The notes under the pieces are model-generated. The model was not told the origin of the DNA. It did not search any database and was given only the letters and a program-made list of their open reading frames with translations. Position numbers and translations under genes: made by a program. This document shows, one piece after another, positions 9,060 to 17,967 of a stretch of 64,000 nt of DNA (the first letter of the stretch is position 1; every line of letters starts with the position of its first letter). Origin of the DNA: Deltaproteobacteria bacterium (GTDB taxonomy: Bacteria > Myxococcota_A > UBA9160 > SZUA-336). Location of the stretch: assembly GCA_016875225.1 (NCBI GenBank), contig VGRW01000007.1:1-64000 (forward strand), given 5' to 3'.

Positions 9060-9881
9060 CTACTGGACCCGGATCGTCTTCACGTCGCTGAACTTCACGC
9101 GCCCGGAGCTGCCGGTGAATCCTCCGAGCGGCACCTTTCCGGTCGGCGTCTCGACCGCGCCGTGCGGCGAGGACAGCTCGGTGCCGTAGAGCAGCACCGC
9201 CGCCAGCGGTACGTCGCCGGCCTGTGCCGGCGCGCGCAGCTTCCAGGCGACCTTCACGGTCGAATACGTTCCGGCCACCGGGTCGGACGCGATGCCTTCG
9301 ACGTTCACGTAGCTCGTGCCAGGCCGCAGCGCGGGGTTGCGGCCGTCGGTGAACTTCGTCTGTGGCTTGCCGTCGGGTCCCGTGACGACCGGCTTTCCGC
9401 TCACCTGCCAGCCGGCCGAGGTCGCGGGGCTCGACTGCCAGCGCTGATTCGAATCCACGAGCGCGATTCCGAGCACGGGCGCCGAGCCGCCGGTCACCTC
9501 GACGACGATCTCGATCAGCTCGCCGGCCTTCGCGCTCGCGGGCGCCGCGAGCGAGATCTTCGTCGCGGCGTCGACCTTCTGGATCGCCGCGATCAGCGCC
9601 TTCCGCTCCGCGGCGCCCAGACCCTTGTAGGGTGAGCCCTCGCCCGCGGTCTGGATCTTCGCGATGTGCTTGTTCGCGGCGAGCTCCGCGGCTACGCGCG
9701 GCGCGGGGACTCCGGCGAGCTGGTCGTCCGAAGCGGACGAGTGGCACGACGCGCAGTACGGCGCGACGTCGGCGACGTAGCCGGGCGTGCCGCCCGGATA
9801 CGCGTGCGTGAGGGCGGCCGGCGCGAGAATCGCACCGATCAGCGCGGAGATTGCCAGGGCTGAGATCCGGCGTCGGCTCAT
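9060..9881 (-). CDS. Secreted mono-haem cytochrome c with C-terminal beta-rich region
   Basis: A 273-aa exported protein. The N-terminus has basic residues, a hydrophobic stretch and a likely cleavage after THA near residue 27. One haem attachment motif, CASCH, is at residues 43-47, and the helical part ends near residue 110. The remaining ~160 residues look like a beta-sandwich (TYSTVKVAWKLRAPAQAGDV), resembling Reelin/choice-of-anchor type modules that often accompany cytochromes. I do not recognise a specific family. It sits 3 bp downstream of a five-haem cytochrome gene, so the pair probably forms an extracytoplasmic electron-transfer chain. Confidence 0.75.
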   Translation of the reverse strand: MSRRRISALAISALIGAILAPAALTHAYPGGTPGYVADVAPYCASCHSSASDDQLAGVPAPRVAAELAANKHIAKIQTAGEGSPYKGLGAAERKALIAAIQKVDAATKISLAAPASAKAGELIEIVVEVTGGSAPVLGIALVDSNQRWQSSPATSAGWQVSGKPVVTGPDGKPQTKFTDGRNPALRPGTSYVNVEGIASDPVAGTYSTVKVAWKLRAPAQAGDVPLAAVLLYGTELSSPHGAVETPTGKVPLGGFTGSSGRVKFSDVKTIRVQ

Positions 9882-9884
9882 CGG

Positions 9885-10442
9885 TCAGAACTCCTCATGG
9901 CAGTTTCGGCACACCGCGACGAGCCGCTCGCTCTGCAGGTACGCGAGCGACGCCCTGCGGCCCTTTGGATGCGCATCGTGGCACTCTACACAGTCGAACT
10001 CGAACGCGGGAAGATTGTGCACCTCGATCGCGTGGAATGCGTCGGCTCGCGCGGGCGAGTACACGCCGTGGCACTTCGCGCAGTCCTCGTTCCAGAGCGG
10101 GTGCTGCATGGTCTGCGGCTCCTCGAAGCGGCCGAGCAGGTACCGGAGCGCGTCGCGCGCGGCCACGGACTTGACCCGGAGCCGATTCGCGAAGCTCGCG
10201 CCGCCGTGGCAATCGATGCAGCGGAACTCGAGCTTTGCCTCGCGGTGCGCCGCGGCCAGGCTCGATGCGGGGCCCTCGGCGAAGTCCGCGGCCTTCTGCT
10301 CGTGGAGCGGCGTCGCGGCGTCCAGGTGACAGCTCGTGCAGAACTCGTTTCGCGACTCGAGCCGGTCGCTGATCAGCCAGCCGGCCGGAGCACTGGCGGC
10401 GAGCACGAGCAGCGCGATCCAGCCGAGTCTTCGCACGCACAT
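9885..10442 (-). CDS. Membrane-anchored pentahaem cytochrome c (NapC/NirT-like)
   Basis: A 185-aa protein with a single N-terminal membrane segment (residues 5-23) and five CxxCH motifs: CTSCH 35-39, CIDCH 75-79, CAKCH 121-125, CVECH 151-155 and CRNCH 178-182. NapC/NirT/NrfH proteins carry four or five haems and pass electrons from quinol to periplasmic reductases, so this is the likely role. It precedes a secreted mono-haem cytochrome with 3 bp between them. No nitrate, nitrite or sulfur reductase gene lies nearby, so the terminal acceptor is unknown. Confidence 0.82.
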   Translation of the reverse strand: MCVRRLGWIALLVLAASAPAGWLISDRLESRNEFCTSCHLDAATPLHEQKAADFAEGPASSLAAAHREAKLEFRCIDCHGGASFANRLRVKSVAARDALRYLLGRFEEPQTMQHPLWNEDCAKCHGVYSPARADAFHAIEVHNLPAFEFDCVECHDAHPKGRRASLAYLQSERLVAVCRNCHEEF

Positions 10443-10448
10443 CCGAGC

Positions 10449-11735
10449 TTAGTCCAGGCCGGAGCCCGGCTGCACCCGCACGAGCAGAAGGTCGGCGACG
10501 TTGGTCTGCGTGGGGCCGGTGCGGAACAGATCGCCCGCGGCGTCGAGCATCGGGTAGACGTCGCTCGCGGCGAGGCGCGAGCGGGGCTCGAAGCCGAGCG
10601 CGCCCGCACGAGCGAGACTCGCGGGATCGGCCCAGGCGCCAGCGGCGTCGGTCGGGCCATCACTTCCGTCCGTGCCCGCGCTGAGCGCGGCCCAGCCCGG
10701 CTCGCTCGAGAGCTCGAGCGCGAGGCGCACGGCGAGCTCCTGCGCGCGCCCTCCCCGCCCCGAGCCGCGAACCGTCACGGTCGGCTCTCCGCCCGCGACG
10801 AGCAGATCGAAGCCGTCCGCGCGCGCGCGTCGCACCTCGTCCGCGAGTCGCGGTGCCAGATCGGCGACGTCGTCGTCGAGCGCGCGACCGAGCGCGCGCG
10901 CACGCAGCCCGCGGGCTTTCGCCGCGGTCGACACGGCCGCGAGCGCGTCGTCGAGAGAAGCGACGACACGCCCCTCGCAGAGCGCGGCGCGCGCGTCGTC
11001 CGGCTCGAGCGTTTCCTCGATTTCCCCCGAAGCGCCGCGCTCGAGGTGTTCCCGCACGGATGGCGCGAGCCCATGCTCCACGCGGTGCGCGCGCACGATC
11101 TCGAGCGCGTCGCGAAAGCGCGTCGGGTCCGGGCTCGCGGGTCCCGAGCCGATCTCCGACAGCGCGTCACCCGGCACGTCGGAGACGGCATACACGCGAA
11201 CGCGTCGCCCGGCCGCGGCGCGAACCAGTCCTCCGCCCTTGATCGCGGAGACGTGCTTGCGGACGGTGTTGAGCTCGCGGATCGACACTCCCGAGCGCAG
11301 CAGAGTCCGGGTGAGCGCGCGCTTCTCGGCGAGCGTGATGCCCGCGGCCGGCGCGCACCAGAGCGCCGACGCCCCGCCAGAGATCAGGACGATCAGCTGC
11401 TCCGCGCCGGCGAGCGAGCCCGCCCGGAGGAGAGCGTCGCGCGCCGCGGCCTCGCTTCTGGAGTCCGGAAGCGGATGCGCGGCCTCGCGAACTTCGAGGC
11501 CGGCGATCCTGCGCGCGTGGCCGTCCTTGGTGGTGACCGCGCCAGACGCGATTCGCGTGCCGAGAACCGAGATCGCGGCCTCCGCCATCGCGCAGCCCGC
11601 CTTCCCCGCGGCGAGAAGCTGGAACGGGCCGGTCCCCGGATCGTCGGCTTCGAGCGCGCGTTCGAGCGCGCGCCCGGCGTGTACCGCGTCCAGCGCTACA
11701 GCGTGCAGCGCCGCGAGCAGCTCGCGCGCGCTCAC
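10449..11735 (-). CDS. Glycerate 2-kinase (MOFRL family)
   Basis: ATP-dependent kinase of about 428 aa that phosphorylates D-glycerate in serine-cycle or glyoxylate metabolism. It has the N-terminal domain with AAGKAGCAMAEAA, the glycine-rich VLISGGASALWCAPA and the C-terminal MOFRL domain with GGEPTVTVRGSGRGGRAQEL and AGTDGSDGPTDAAGAW. The start is GTG 11735, overlapping the stop of the upstream ompA-like gene as GTGA; the frame is open further upstream but without homology. It is the last gene of the dnaK operon, an odd place for a metabolic enzyme. Confidence 0.88.
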   Translation of the reverse strand: MSARELLAALHAVALDAVHAGRALERALEADDPGTGPFQLLAAGKAGCAMAEAAISVLGTRIASGAVTTKDGHARRIAGLEVREAAHPLPDSRSEAAARDALLRAGSLAGAEQLIVLISGGASALWCAPAAGITLAEKRALTRTLLRSGVSIRELNTVRKHVSAIKGGGLVRAAAGRRVRVYAVSDVPGDALSEIGSGPASPDPTRFRDALEIVRAHRVEHGLAPSVREHLERGASGEIEETLEPDDARAALCEGRVVASLDDALAAVSTAAKARGLRARALGRALDDDVADLAPRLADEVRRARADGFDLLVAGGEPTVTVRGSGRGGRAQELAVRLALELSSEPGWAALSAGTDGSDGPTDAAGAWADPASLARAGALGFEPRSRLAASDVYPMLDAAGDLFRTGPTQTNVADLLLVRVQPGSGLD

Positions 11736-12496
11736 TCCGCGGCGAGCGGCGCCAGCACGATCTCGATGCGGCGATTTCTCGCGCGGCCCGCGGGATCGGC
11801 GTTGCTCGCGATCGGCCGGAACTCGCCGAAGCCCGCCGCCTCGAGCCGCTCGGCCGCGACACCCTGCTCGGCGAGGAAGCGCGCCACCGTCGCGGCGCGG
11901 CCGACCGACAGCTCCCAGTTCGACGGGAAGCGTGCGGTCGCGATCGGCACGTCGTCGGTGTGGCCTTCGACGCGCACGCGGCGGTCGGAGACCTTGGCGA
12001 GCTGCCTCGCCACCTTCGCCAGCACCTCGCGCCCGCGCGGCTCGAGCTCGGCGCTTCCCGAGTCGAACAGGATCTGGTCGAGCGCGCGCACCTGCAGCCG
12101 GCCGCGGAGCTCCTCGATCTCGACCTCGCCCGAGCGCACCTCCGACTCGAGCTGCTCGACCAGGCTCTGGTAGGTGCCGGAGAGCTGCTGGATCTCGGCT
12201 TTCTTCGAGCTGCGCTCCGCCTCGAGCGTCTTGCGCAGCTCGGAGTTCCCGCCGCGCTCGGCCTCGATCTCGGCGATCAGGTTTAGTCGCTCCTGATCCA
12301 GCGACTGCTTCTCGAGAAGCAGCTTCTCTCGCGTCCCCCTCATGTCGAGCGCGCGCTGCTTGCACTGCACGAGATCGGCGGAGAGCGCTCGCTGCCGCGC
12401 GATCTCGGCTTCGTGGCGCGCCGGCGTCGCGCAGGCGCTGGCGAGCAGCAACAGCCCGAGCGCGAGCAGCGGGCGCGGGATCCGATTCAAACCCAC
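11732..12496 (-). CDS. OmpA/MotB-type peptidoglycan-binding lipoprotein
   Basis: A 254-aa lipoprotein with a signal peptide ending in the lipobox LLASAC, a coiled-coil region (about residues 28-135, rich in Glu, Arg and Gln) and a C-terminal OmpA domain. The domain shows ILFDSGSAELEPRGREVL, VEGHTDDVPI and RNRRIEIVL, the usual contacts with diaminopimelate peptidoglycan. It probably tethers the outer membrane to the cell wall. The start is GTG 12496, overlapping lon by 10 bases. Its place behind three protein-quality genes suggests envelope stress control. Confidence 0.85.
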   Translation of the reverse strand: MGLNRIPRPLLALGLLLLASACATPARHEAEIARQRALSADLVQCKQRALDMRGTREKLLLEKQSLDQERLNLIAEIEAERGGNSELRKTLEAERSSKKAEIQQLSGTYQSLVEQLESEVRSGEVEIEELRGRLQVRALDQILFDSGSAELEPRGREVLAKVARQLAKVSDRRVRVEGHTDDVPIATARFPSNWELSVGRAATVARFLAEQGVAAERLEAAGFGEFRPIASNADPAGRARNRRIEIVLAPLAAE

Positions 12497-14883
12497 ACGT
12501 CCCGGCCGAACACGATCTGCAACACCTGCTCGATCCTCTCCACGGGCTCGATCTTCAGGTCCGAGATGCGATCCGCTGGGATCTCGACCAGGTCCTTCTC
12601 GTTCCCCGCCGGAATCAGCACGTGCGTGACGCCGGCTCGCTTCGCCGCGAGGATCTTCTCCTTGATACCGCCGACCGGCAAGACCTTGCCGCGAAGCGTG
12701 ATCTCCCCGGTCATGGCCAGATCCGGCGGGACCGGCTTGTCGAGCAGCAGGCTCGCCAGCGCCGTCACGATCGCGATCCCCGCGCTCGGCCCGTCCTTGG
12801 GCGTCGCGCCCGCAGGGACGTGGATGTGGATCGCGCTTTCTCCGAACAGCGCGGGGTCGAGCCGGAGCTGCGCGGCGCTCGTGCGCACGAGCGCCACGGC
12901 CGTCATGGCGGACTCGCGCATCACGTCGCGCACCGAGCCGGTGATCTGCAGCTCGCCCTTCCCCTTCATGCGCGTCGCCTCGATGAACAGGATCTCGCCG
13001 CCGCCCTCGGTGACCGCGAGGCCCACGGAGACGCCCGGGATCTGCACCCGGCCGGCGACCTCGGGCTCGAAGCGTGCGGGCCCGAGCAGGCCGTGCAGAT
13101 CACCAGCCTCGAGGGTCGCGGCGCTCGCGTCGCCGGCCTCGACGATCCTGCGCGCGAGCTTGCGCGCGACCTTGCCGAGCTCGCGCTCGAGATTTCGCAG
13201 GCCCGCCTCGTGCGTGTAGTTGCGAATCACGGCGCGGATCGCCTCGTCGCTGATCCGCGGCGCGCGCTCGGTCAGACCGTGCTGCGCGAGCTGTCGCGGC
13301 AGCAGGTGGCGCCGCGCGATCTCGAGCTTGTCCTCTTCGGTGTAGCCCGGCAGCTCGATCACCTCCATCCGATCGCGGAGCGCCGGCGGGATGTTCTCGA
13401 GCATGTTCGCGGTGGCGATGAACAGCACCTTCGAAAGGTCGAAGGGAACCTCCAGGTAGTGATCGCTGAACGCCGAGTTCTGCTCCGGATCCAGCACCTC
13501 GAGCAGCGCCGACGACGGATCGCCGCGGAAATCCGCGCCGAGCTTGTCGATCTCGTCGAGGATGAAGACCGGGTTGTTGGTCCCGACGCGCCGAAGTGTC
13601 TGCAGGATCCGTCCCGGAAGCGAGCTCACGTAGGTGCGCCGGTGTCCGCGGATCTCCGCTTCGTCGCGCACCCCGCCGAGCGAGAGGCGCGCGAACTTGC
13701 GCCCGACCGCCCTTGCGATCGACCGACCGAGCGACGTCTTGCCGGTGCCCGGCGGGCCCACGAAGCACAGGATCGGGCCGCGCAGGTCGCGCTTGAGCTT
13801 CACCACCGCGATGAACTCGAGGATCCGCTCCTTCACCTTCTCGATGTCGTAGTGGTCCTCGTCGAGGATCACGCGAGCGCCCGCGATGTCGAGGGTGTCC
13901 TCGGTCGAGGTCGACCAGGGCAGATCCGCGATCCACTCCAGGTACGAGCGGATCGAGCCGGCCTCCATCGCGCCGGGCGGCTGTGCCGCCAGCCGGCCGA
14001 GCTCGCGCTCGGCGACCTCCATCACGCTCTCGGGGACCTTGGCCGCCTCGATCCGCCGGCGCAGCTCCTCGACCTGCTCGGTCGGCGTCTCGTACTCGCC
14101 GAGCTGCCTGCGGATCGCGCGCGCCTGCTCGCGAAGCACGTACTCGCGCTGGTTTCGGGTCAGCTCCTCTTGCACCTGCGTGCGGATCTCCTGCTCGAGC
14201 GAGCGTACCTCGGCTTCGCGCGCGAGATGCTCGGAGAGGCGCTCCAGGCGCTTCTGCACGTCGAGTTGCTCGAGCAGCTGCTGTCGATCCGCCACCGTGA
14301 GACCGAGGTTCGCGGCGACCACGTCGCCGAGCGCCGAGGAGTCCTCGAGCTGCGCGACCATCCCGCGCACCGGCTCGGAGATGGTCTGCGAGCCCTCGGC
14401 GACGATCGCGAACTGGCGTGCCACGTTGCGGTGCAGCGCCTCGAGCTCGAGGCTCGCGGAGCGGTCCTCGGCCAGCGCCTTCACGTGCGCGCGCAGATAG
14501 GGCCTGGTCTGCTCGTACGCGCCGACCTCGACGCGGCGCAGCCCCTGCACCCAGAGCCGCTGCGCGCCGTCCTCGGTCTTGGTCATGCGCAGGATTCGCA
14601 CCGCCGTGCCGACCGTGTACAAGTCCTCCGCGCCGGGCTCCGTCACCTCGGGGTCGCGCGCGGCGACTGTGACGATCAGGCGGTCCGCGGCGAGCGCGTC
14701 GTCCACCAGGCGCTTCGCGCGCTCGGTGGTCGCGGCCATCGGGGCGACGATCGTGGGAAACAGAACGGTGTTGCGCAGCGGCAGCACCGGCAGGATCTCG
14801 GGCAGCGGCTCCTCGCGACTCGGGACGGCGGACGGCTCGACCTCTTCGTCGGGCGCGCCGTGCATGAACTCGTCACTCGTCAT
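12487..14883 (-). CDS. lon: ATP-dependent protease Lon
   Basis: Cytoplasmic AAA+ serine protease that degrades misfolded and regulatory proteins. The 798-aa product has the N-terminal substrate domain (LPVLPLRNTVLFP near residue 32), a long coiled coil, Walker A GPPGTGKT at 376-383, Walker B FILDEIDKLG, and the catalytic dyad Ser700 (PKDGPSAG) and Lys743 (GGIKEK). The start ATG at 14883 overlaps the hsp20 stop by four bases. It is the third gene of a dnaK-hsp20-lon cluster and is presumably heat-induced with it. Confidence 0.96.
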   Translation of the reverse strand: MTSDEFMHGAPDEEVEPSAVPSREEPLPEILPVLPLRNTVLFPTIVAPMAATTERAKRLVDDALAADRLIVTVAARDPEVTEPGAEDLYTVGTAVRILRMTKTEDGAQRLWVQGLRRVEVGAYEQTRPYLRAHVKALAEDRSASLELEALHRNVARQFAIVAEGSQTISEPVRGMVAQLEDSSALGDVVAANLGLTVADRQQLLEQLDVQKRLERLSEHLAREAEVRSLEQEIRTQVQEELTRNQREYVLREQARAIRRQLGEYETPTEQVEELRRRIEAAKVPESVMEVAERELGRLAAQPPGAMEAGSIRSYLEWIADLPWSTSTEDTLDIAGARVILDEDHYDIEKVKERILEFIAVVKLKRDLRGPILCFVGPPGTGKTSLGRSIARAVGRKFARLSLGGVRDEAEIRGHRRTYVSSLPGRILQTLRRVGTNNPVFILDEIDKLGADFRGDPSSALLEVLDPEQNSAFSDHYLEVPFDLSKVLFIATANMLENIPPALRDRMEVIELPGYTEEDKLEIARRHLLPRQLAQHGLTERAPRISDEAIRAVIRNYTHEAGLRNLERELGKVARKLARRIVEAGDASAATLEAGDLHGLLGPARFEPEVAGRVQIPGVSVGLAVTEGGGEILFIEATRMKGKGELQITGSVRDVMRESAMTAVALVRTSAAQLRLDPALFGESAIHIHVPAGATPKDGPSAGIAIVTALASLLLDKPVPPDLAMTGEITLRGKVLPVGGIKEKILAAKRAGVTHVLIPAGNEKDLVEIPADRISDLKIEPVERIEQVLQIVFGRDVWV

Positions 14884-15320
14884 GTGGACCTCACCGCGAT
14901 CAGTCTCGCGCCGCTCTGTCGCTGGGGAAGCTCGATCGTGAGTACGCCGTTCTCGAGCCGGGCTCCGACCCGGTCGGCGTCATAGGGCTCGCGCATGCGC
15001 AGCACCCGCTCGAACGGGCCCTGGGGAATCTCGATCAGAAGGTGGTGCTGTCGGTCTTCGGAGCATCCGAACCTGCGACGACCGCTGATCTGCACGTATT
15101 CGCCGTCGACGACCACGCGCACGTCCTCGCTCGACACGCCCGCTAGCTCGACGCGCACCACGACCGAGCGCTCCGTCTGGTACACGTCGAGCGCGGGACG
15201 CCACGCGTCGACGCCGCCGGGCAGCCGCATCGCCGACGCGAGCACCCGCTCGAAGGCGCGGTCCATCTGCTCTTCGAGCTGTGCCAGCTCGCGGGCAATC
15301 TTGCCCCGCTGTACGCGCAT
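14880..15320 (-). CDS. Small heat-shock protein (Hsp20/alpha-crystallin)
   Basis: ATP-independent holdase of 146 aa. The alpha-crystallin domain spans about residues 45-140, with WRPALDVYQTERSVVVRVELAGV at its start and the late GARLENGVLTIELPQ, which carries the conserved G-x-L signature. The N-terminal arm contains an amphipathic helix (REFLAQ-like, ARELAQLEEQMDRAFERV). It lies 22 bp after dnaK and overlaps lon by 4 bp, so holdase, foldase and protease are made from one transcript. Confidence 0.92.
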   Translation of the reverse strand: MRVQRGKIARELAQLEEQMDRAFERVLASAMRLPGGVDAWRPALDVYQTERSVVVRVELAGVSSEDVRVVVDGEYVQISGRRRFGCSEDRQHHLLIEIPQGPFERVLRMREPYDADRVGARLENGVLTIELPQRQSGARLIAVRST

Positions 15321-15342
15321 CAGCGACTCCCGAGGCCGGGGT

Positions 15343-17244
15343 TCACTTCTCCTCGGTGAAGTCCGCGTCGACGACCTGGCCGTCTTCGCTCGCTCCGCTC
15401 TTCTCCGCCGCTCCCGGCTCCGTCGCCTGGCCCTGCGCCGCCTCCGCCTTGTAGAGCGCCTCGGAAACCGCGTGGAGCGCGCGCTGCAGCGCCTCGCCCT
15501 TCGCCTTCAGCTCGGCGGCATCGGCCGCCTCGTTGGCGAGCAGCGTCTTGCAGTCGGAGATCGCGCTCTCGAGCGGGTTCAGCTGCGCGAGCGGGATCTT
15601 CTCCTTGTGCTCGCGCACGGTCTTCTCCGCCTCGTAGACCATCGCGTCGAGCGCGTTACGCGCGTCGATGCGCTCGCGCCGCTGCTTGTCGTCCGAGGCG
15701 TTCAGCTCGGCGTCGCGGACCATCTTCTCGATCGCGGTCTTGTCGAGGCCGCTCGATCCCTCGATGCGGATCGACTGCTGCTTCTTCGACGCCTTGTCGA
15801 GCGCGGAGACCGAGAGGATTCCGTTCGCGTCGATGTCGAAGCTCACCTCGACCTGCGGCACGCCGCGTGGCGCGGGCGGCAGTCCGTCGAGCACGAAGCG
15901 TCCGAGCGTGCGGTTGTCGACCGCCATCTCGCGCTCGCCCTGCAGGACGTGGATCTCGACCTGCGGCTGGTTGTCGCTCGCGGTCGAGAACACCTGGCTG
16001 CGCTTGGTCGGGATCGTGGTGTTGCGCTCGACGAGCTTGGTCATCACGCCGCCGAGCGTCTCGATTCCGAGCGAGAGCGGCGTCACGTCGAGCAGGAGCA
16101 CGTCCTTCACCTCGCCGGTGAGCACGCCCGCCTGGATCGCGGCGCCGACCGCGACCACCTCGTCCGGGTTCACACCGCGGTGCGGCTCGCGGCCGAAGAA
16201 CGACTTCACGAGCTCTTGCACCTTCGGGATCCGCGTGGAGCCGCCGACGAGCACGACCTCGTCGATCTCGCCAGGCGCGAGCCCCGCGTCCTTGCACACC
16301 TGGCGCACCGGATCGAGCGTGCGCTGCACCAGATCCTCGATCAGCTGCTCGAACTTCGCGCGCGACAGGCGCAGGTTCATGTGCTTGGGGCCCGACGCGT
16401 CCGCGGTGACGTAGGGCAGATTGATCTCCGTCTCCGTCACGGTCGAGAGCTCGATCTTCGCCTTCTCCGCGGCTTCCTTCAGCCGCTGCATCGCCATCGG
16501 GTCCTTGCCGAGGTCGACGCCCTGGTCCTTCTTGAACTCCTCGACCAGGTAGCGGATCACGCGGTCGTCGAAGTCGTCGCCGCCGAGGTGCGTGTCGCCG
16601 TTGGTCGAGAGAACCTCGACGGTGTTGTCACCGACCTCGAGCACGCTGATGTCGAACGTGCCGCCGCCGAGGTCGTAGACGGCGATCTTCTCGTCCTTCT
16701 TCTTGTCGAGCGAGTACGCCAGCGACGCCGCAGTCGGCTCGTTCACGAGCCGCAGCACCTCGAGACCCGCGATCGTTCCCGCGTCCTTGGTCGCCTGGCG
16801 CTGGGCGTCGTTGAAGTACGCGGGGACCGTGATCACCGCCTGCGTCACGGGCTGGCCGAGGTAGGCCTCGGCGGCGGCCTTGAGCTTCTGCAGGATCATC
16901 GCGGAGATCTCGGGCGGCGTGTACGACTTGCCGCCCGCCTCGACGGTGACCAGATCGTTCTTGCCCGGCACGACCTTGTACGGGACCAGCTTCATCTCGT
17001 TGGTCACCTCGGCCATCCGCCGCCCCATGAATCGCTTGATCGAGTAGACCGTGTTCACGGGATTGGTGATCGCCTGGCGCCGCGCGATCTGGCCGACCAG
17101 ACGCTGCCCGTCCTTGGTGAACGCGACGACGGATGGCGTCGTGCGACCCCCCTCCTCGTTCGCGATCACCTTCGGCTCGCCGCCTTCCATGACCGCCACG
17201 ACGGAGTTCGTCGTACCCAGGTCGATCCCGATCACACGTCCCAT
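15343..17244 (-). CDS. dnaK: Chaperone DnaK (Hsp70)
   Basis: Hsp70 chaperone of 633 aa. The nucleotide-binding domain starts with [14 protein letters not shown], and contains [17 protein letters not shown] and [13 protein letters not shown]. The interdomain linker [16 protein letters not shown] is intact, followed by the substrate-binding domain and a lid. The C-terminal tail is short and ends in DFTEEK, slightly different from the usual acidic EEVKD. ATG 17244 follows a GGGGGA ribosome-binding site. It heads an operon with hsp20 and lon; dnaJ and grpE are not in this window. Confidence 0.97.
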   Translation of the reverse strand: MGRVIGIDLGTTNSVVAVMEGGEPKVIANEEGGRTTPSVVAFTKDGQRLVGQIARRQAITNPVNTVYSIKRFMGRRMAEVTNEMKLVPYKVVPGKNDLVTVEAGGKSYTPPEISAMILQKLKAAAEAYLGQPVTQAVITVPAYFNDAQRQATKDAGTIAGLEVLRLVNEPTAASLAYSLDKKKDEKIAVYDLGGGTFDISVLEVGDNTVEVLSTNGDTHLGGDDFDDRVIRYLVEEFKKDQGVDLGKDPMAMQRLKEAAEKAKIELSTVTETEINLPYVTADASGPKHMNLRLSRAKFEQLIEDLVQRTLDPVRQVCKDAGLAPGEIDEVVLVGGSTRIPKVQELVKSFFGREPHRGVNPDEVVAVGAAIQAGVLTGEVKDVLLLDVTPLSLGIETLGGVMTKLVERNTTIPTKRSQVFSTASDNQPQVEIHVLQGEREMAVDNRTLGRFVLDGLPPAPRGVPQVEVSFDIDANGILSVSALDKASKKQQSIRIEGSSGLDKTAIEKMVRDAELNASDDKQRRERIDARNALDAMVYEAEKTVREHKEKIPLAQLNPLESAISDCKTLLANEAADAAELKAKGEALQRALHAVSEALYKAEAAQGQATEPGAAEKSGASEDGQVVDADFTEEK

Positions 17245-17316
17245 GAAGCTATTCCCCCGATGACTGAAATCCTAAGCTGAATCGGGTACTTGCAGCCCGA
17301 TCCAGAGACGCGGCGC

Positions 17317-17345
17317 AAGCTAGGGCCGACCCCTCGAGTGTCAAG
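17317..17345 (-). promoter_or_regulatory. Promoter of the dnaK operon
   Basis: Read on the minus strand, CTTGACA (-35, 17339-17345) and TAGCTT (-10, 17317-17322) are 16 bases apart, a near-consensus sigma70 arrangement. The same bases also fit the sigma32 pattern CTTG-N17-CYTATNT with one mismatch (CCTAGCT), so heat-shock sigma control is plausible. No CIRCE repeat is visible. The leader to the dnaK ATG is about 65 bases. Confidence 0.65.
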
Positions 17346-17350
17346 CAGGG

Positions 17351-17800
17351 TCAGGCGACGTCCAGGAACGGAAGCGGGCGGACGCGCACGATCAGGCTGC
17401 GCCGCTCCTCTACGAAGCCGAGGGCTCCCCACCAGCTGCGGCCGAACACGCGCAGGACGATCCGGTTCTCGCCGTCGTGAAGCCCCATCAACGAGCCGCC
17501 GGCACCGTTTCGCCCGAGCGTCAGCGACGCGGTCACGTCGCGATCGTTCAACAGGCACTGGAACGTCTCGACCGCGACGCGGGGCCCGCCGACGAACGAG
17601 ACCAACAGGTCGACCGCGCCGAGCGGGGTCTCGAACTCTCCCGGCGGGATCTGCACCTCCATCAGCGGCGAGCCCAGATAGACCCGGCGCAGCAGCGCCT
17701 CGCGAAGATCGTCGGCGCCGCCGCCGGAACGGACGAGCTCGAGCCCGCCGACTCCGGCGATCGCGACGAGGACGGCGAATAGGACGATGGAGCGCTTCAT
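17351..17800 (-). CDS. Uncharacterised membrane-anchored or exported protein
   Basis: A 149-aa protein with an N-terminal hydrophobic segment (residues 4-22, start MKRSIVLFAVLVAIAGVGG) that could be a signal anchor. The rest is beta-rich, with patterns such as GENRIVLRVFGRSWWGALG and a lone Cys in FQCLLNDRDV. I do not recognise the family. It stands alone between the dnaK operon and the divergent gsp operon. The minus-strand TAGGAT about 13 bases before its ATG may be a -10 element. Coding is supported by a full-length frame with the neighbours' codon pattern. Confidence 0.65.
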   Translation of the reverse strand: MKRSIVLFAVLVAIAGVGGLELVRSGGGADDLREALLRRVYLGSPLMEVQIPPGEFETPLGAVDLLVSFVGGPRVAVETFQCLLNDRDVTASLTLGRNGAGGSLMGLHDGENRIVLRVFGRSWWGALGFVEERRSLIVRVRPLPFLDVA

Positions 17801-17967
17801 CTACCGGGCGGGGATCCTACAGTCGGCGCCGCGCGGTTGCCGATCCATGAACCGTTTCTGCACGAGGCCCGGATCTGGCAACGGCGCGCGTGTCCGCCCC
17901 GACTCCAGCGGAATTTCTCGGGTTTTCATCGCACTTCAGGAGCCCAGCCGGCGGGGGTAGTGAGCGA

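Noticed and set aside
10672-14985. A 1437-codon plus-strand frame across the lon operon
   Set aside because: Antisense shadow of lon, the OmpA-like gene and glycerate kinase, all of which have complete domains on the minus strand.
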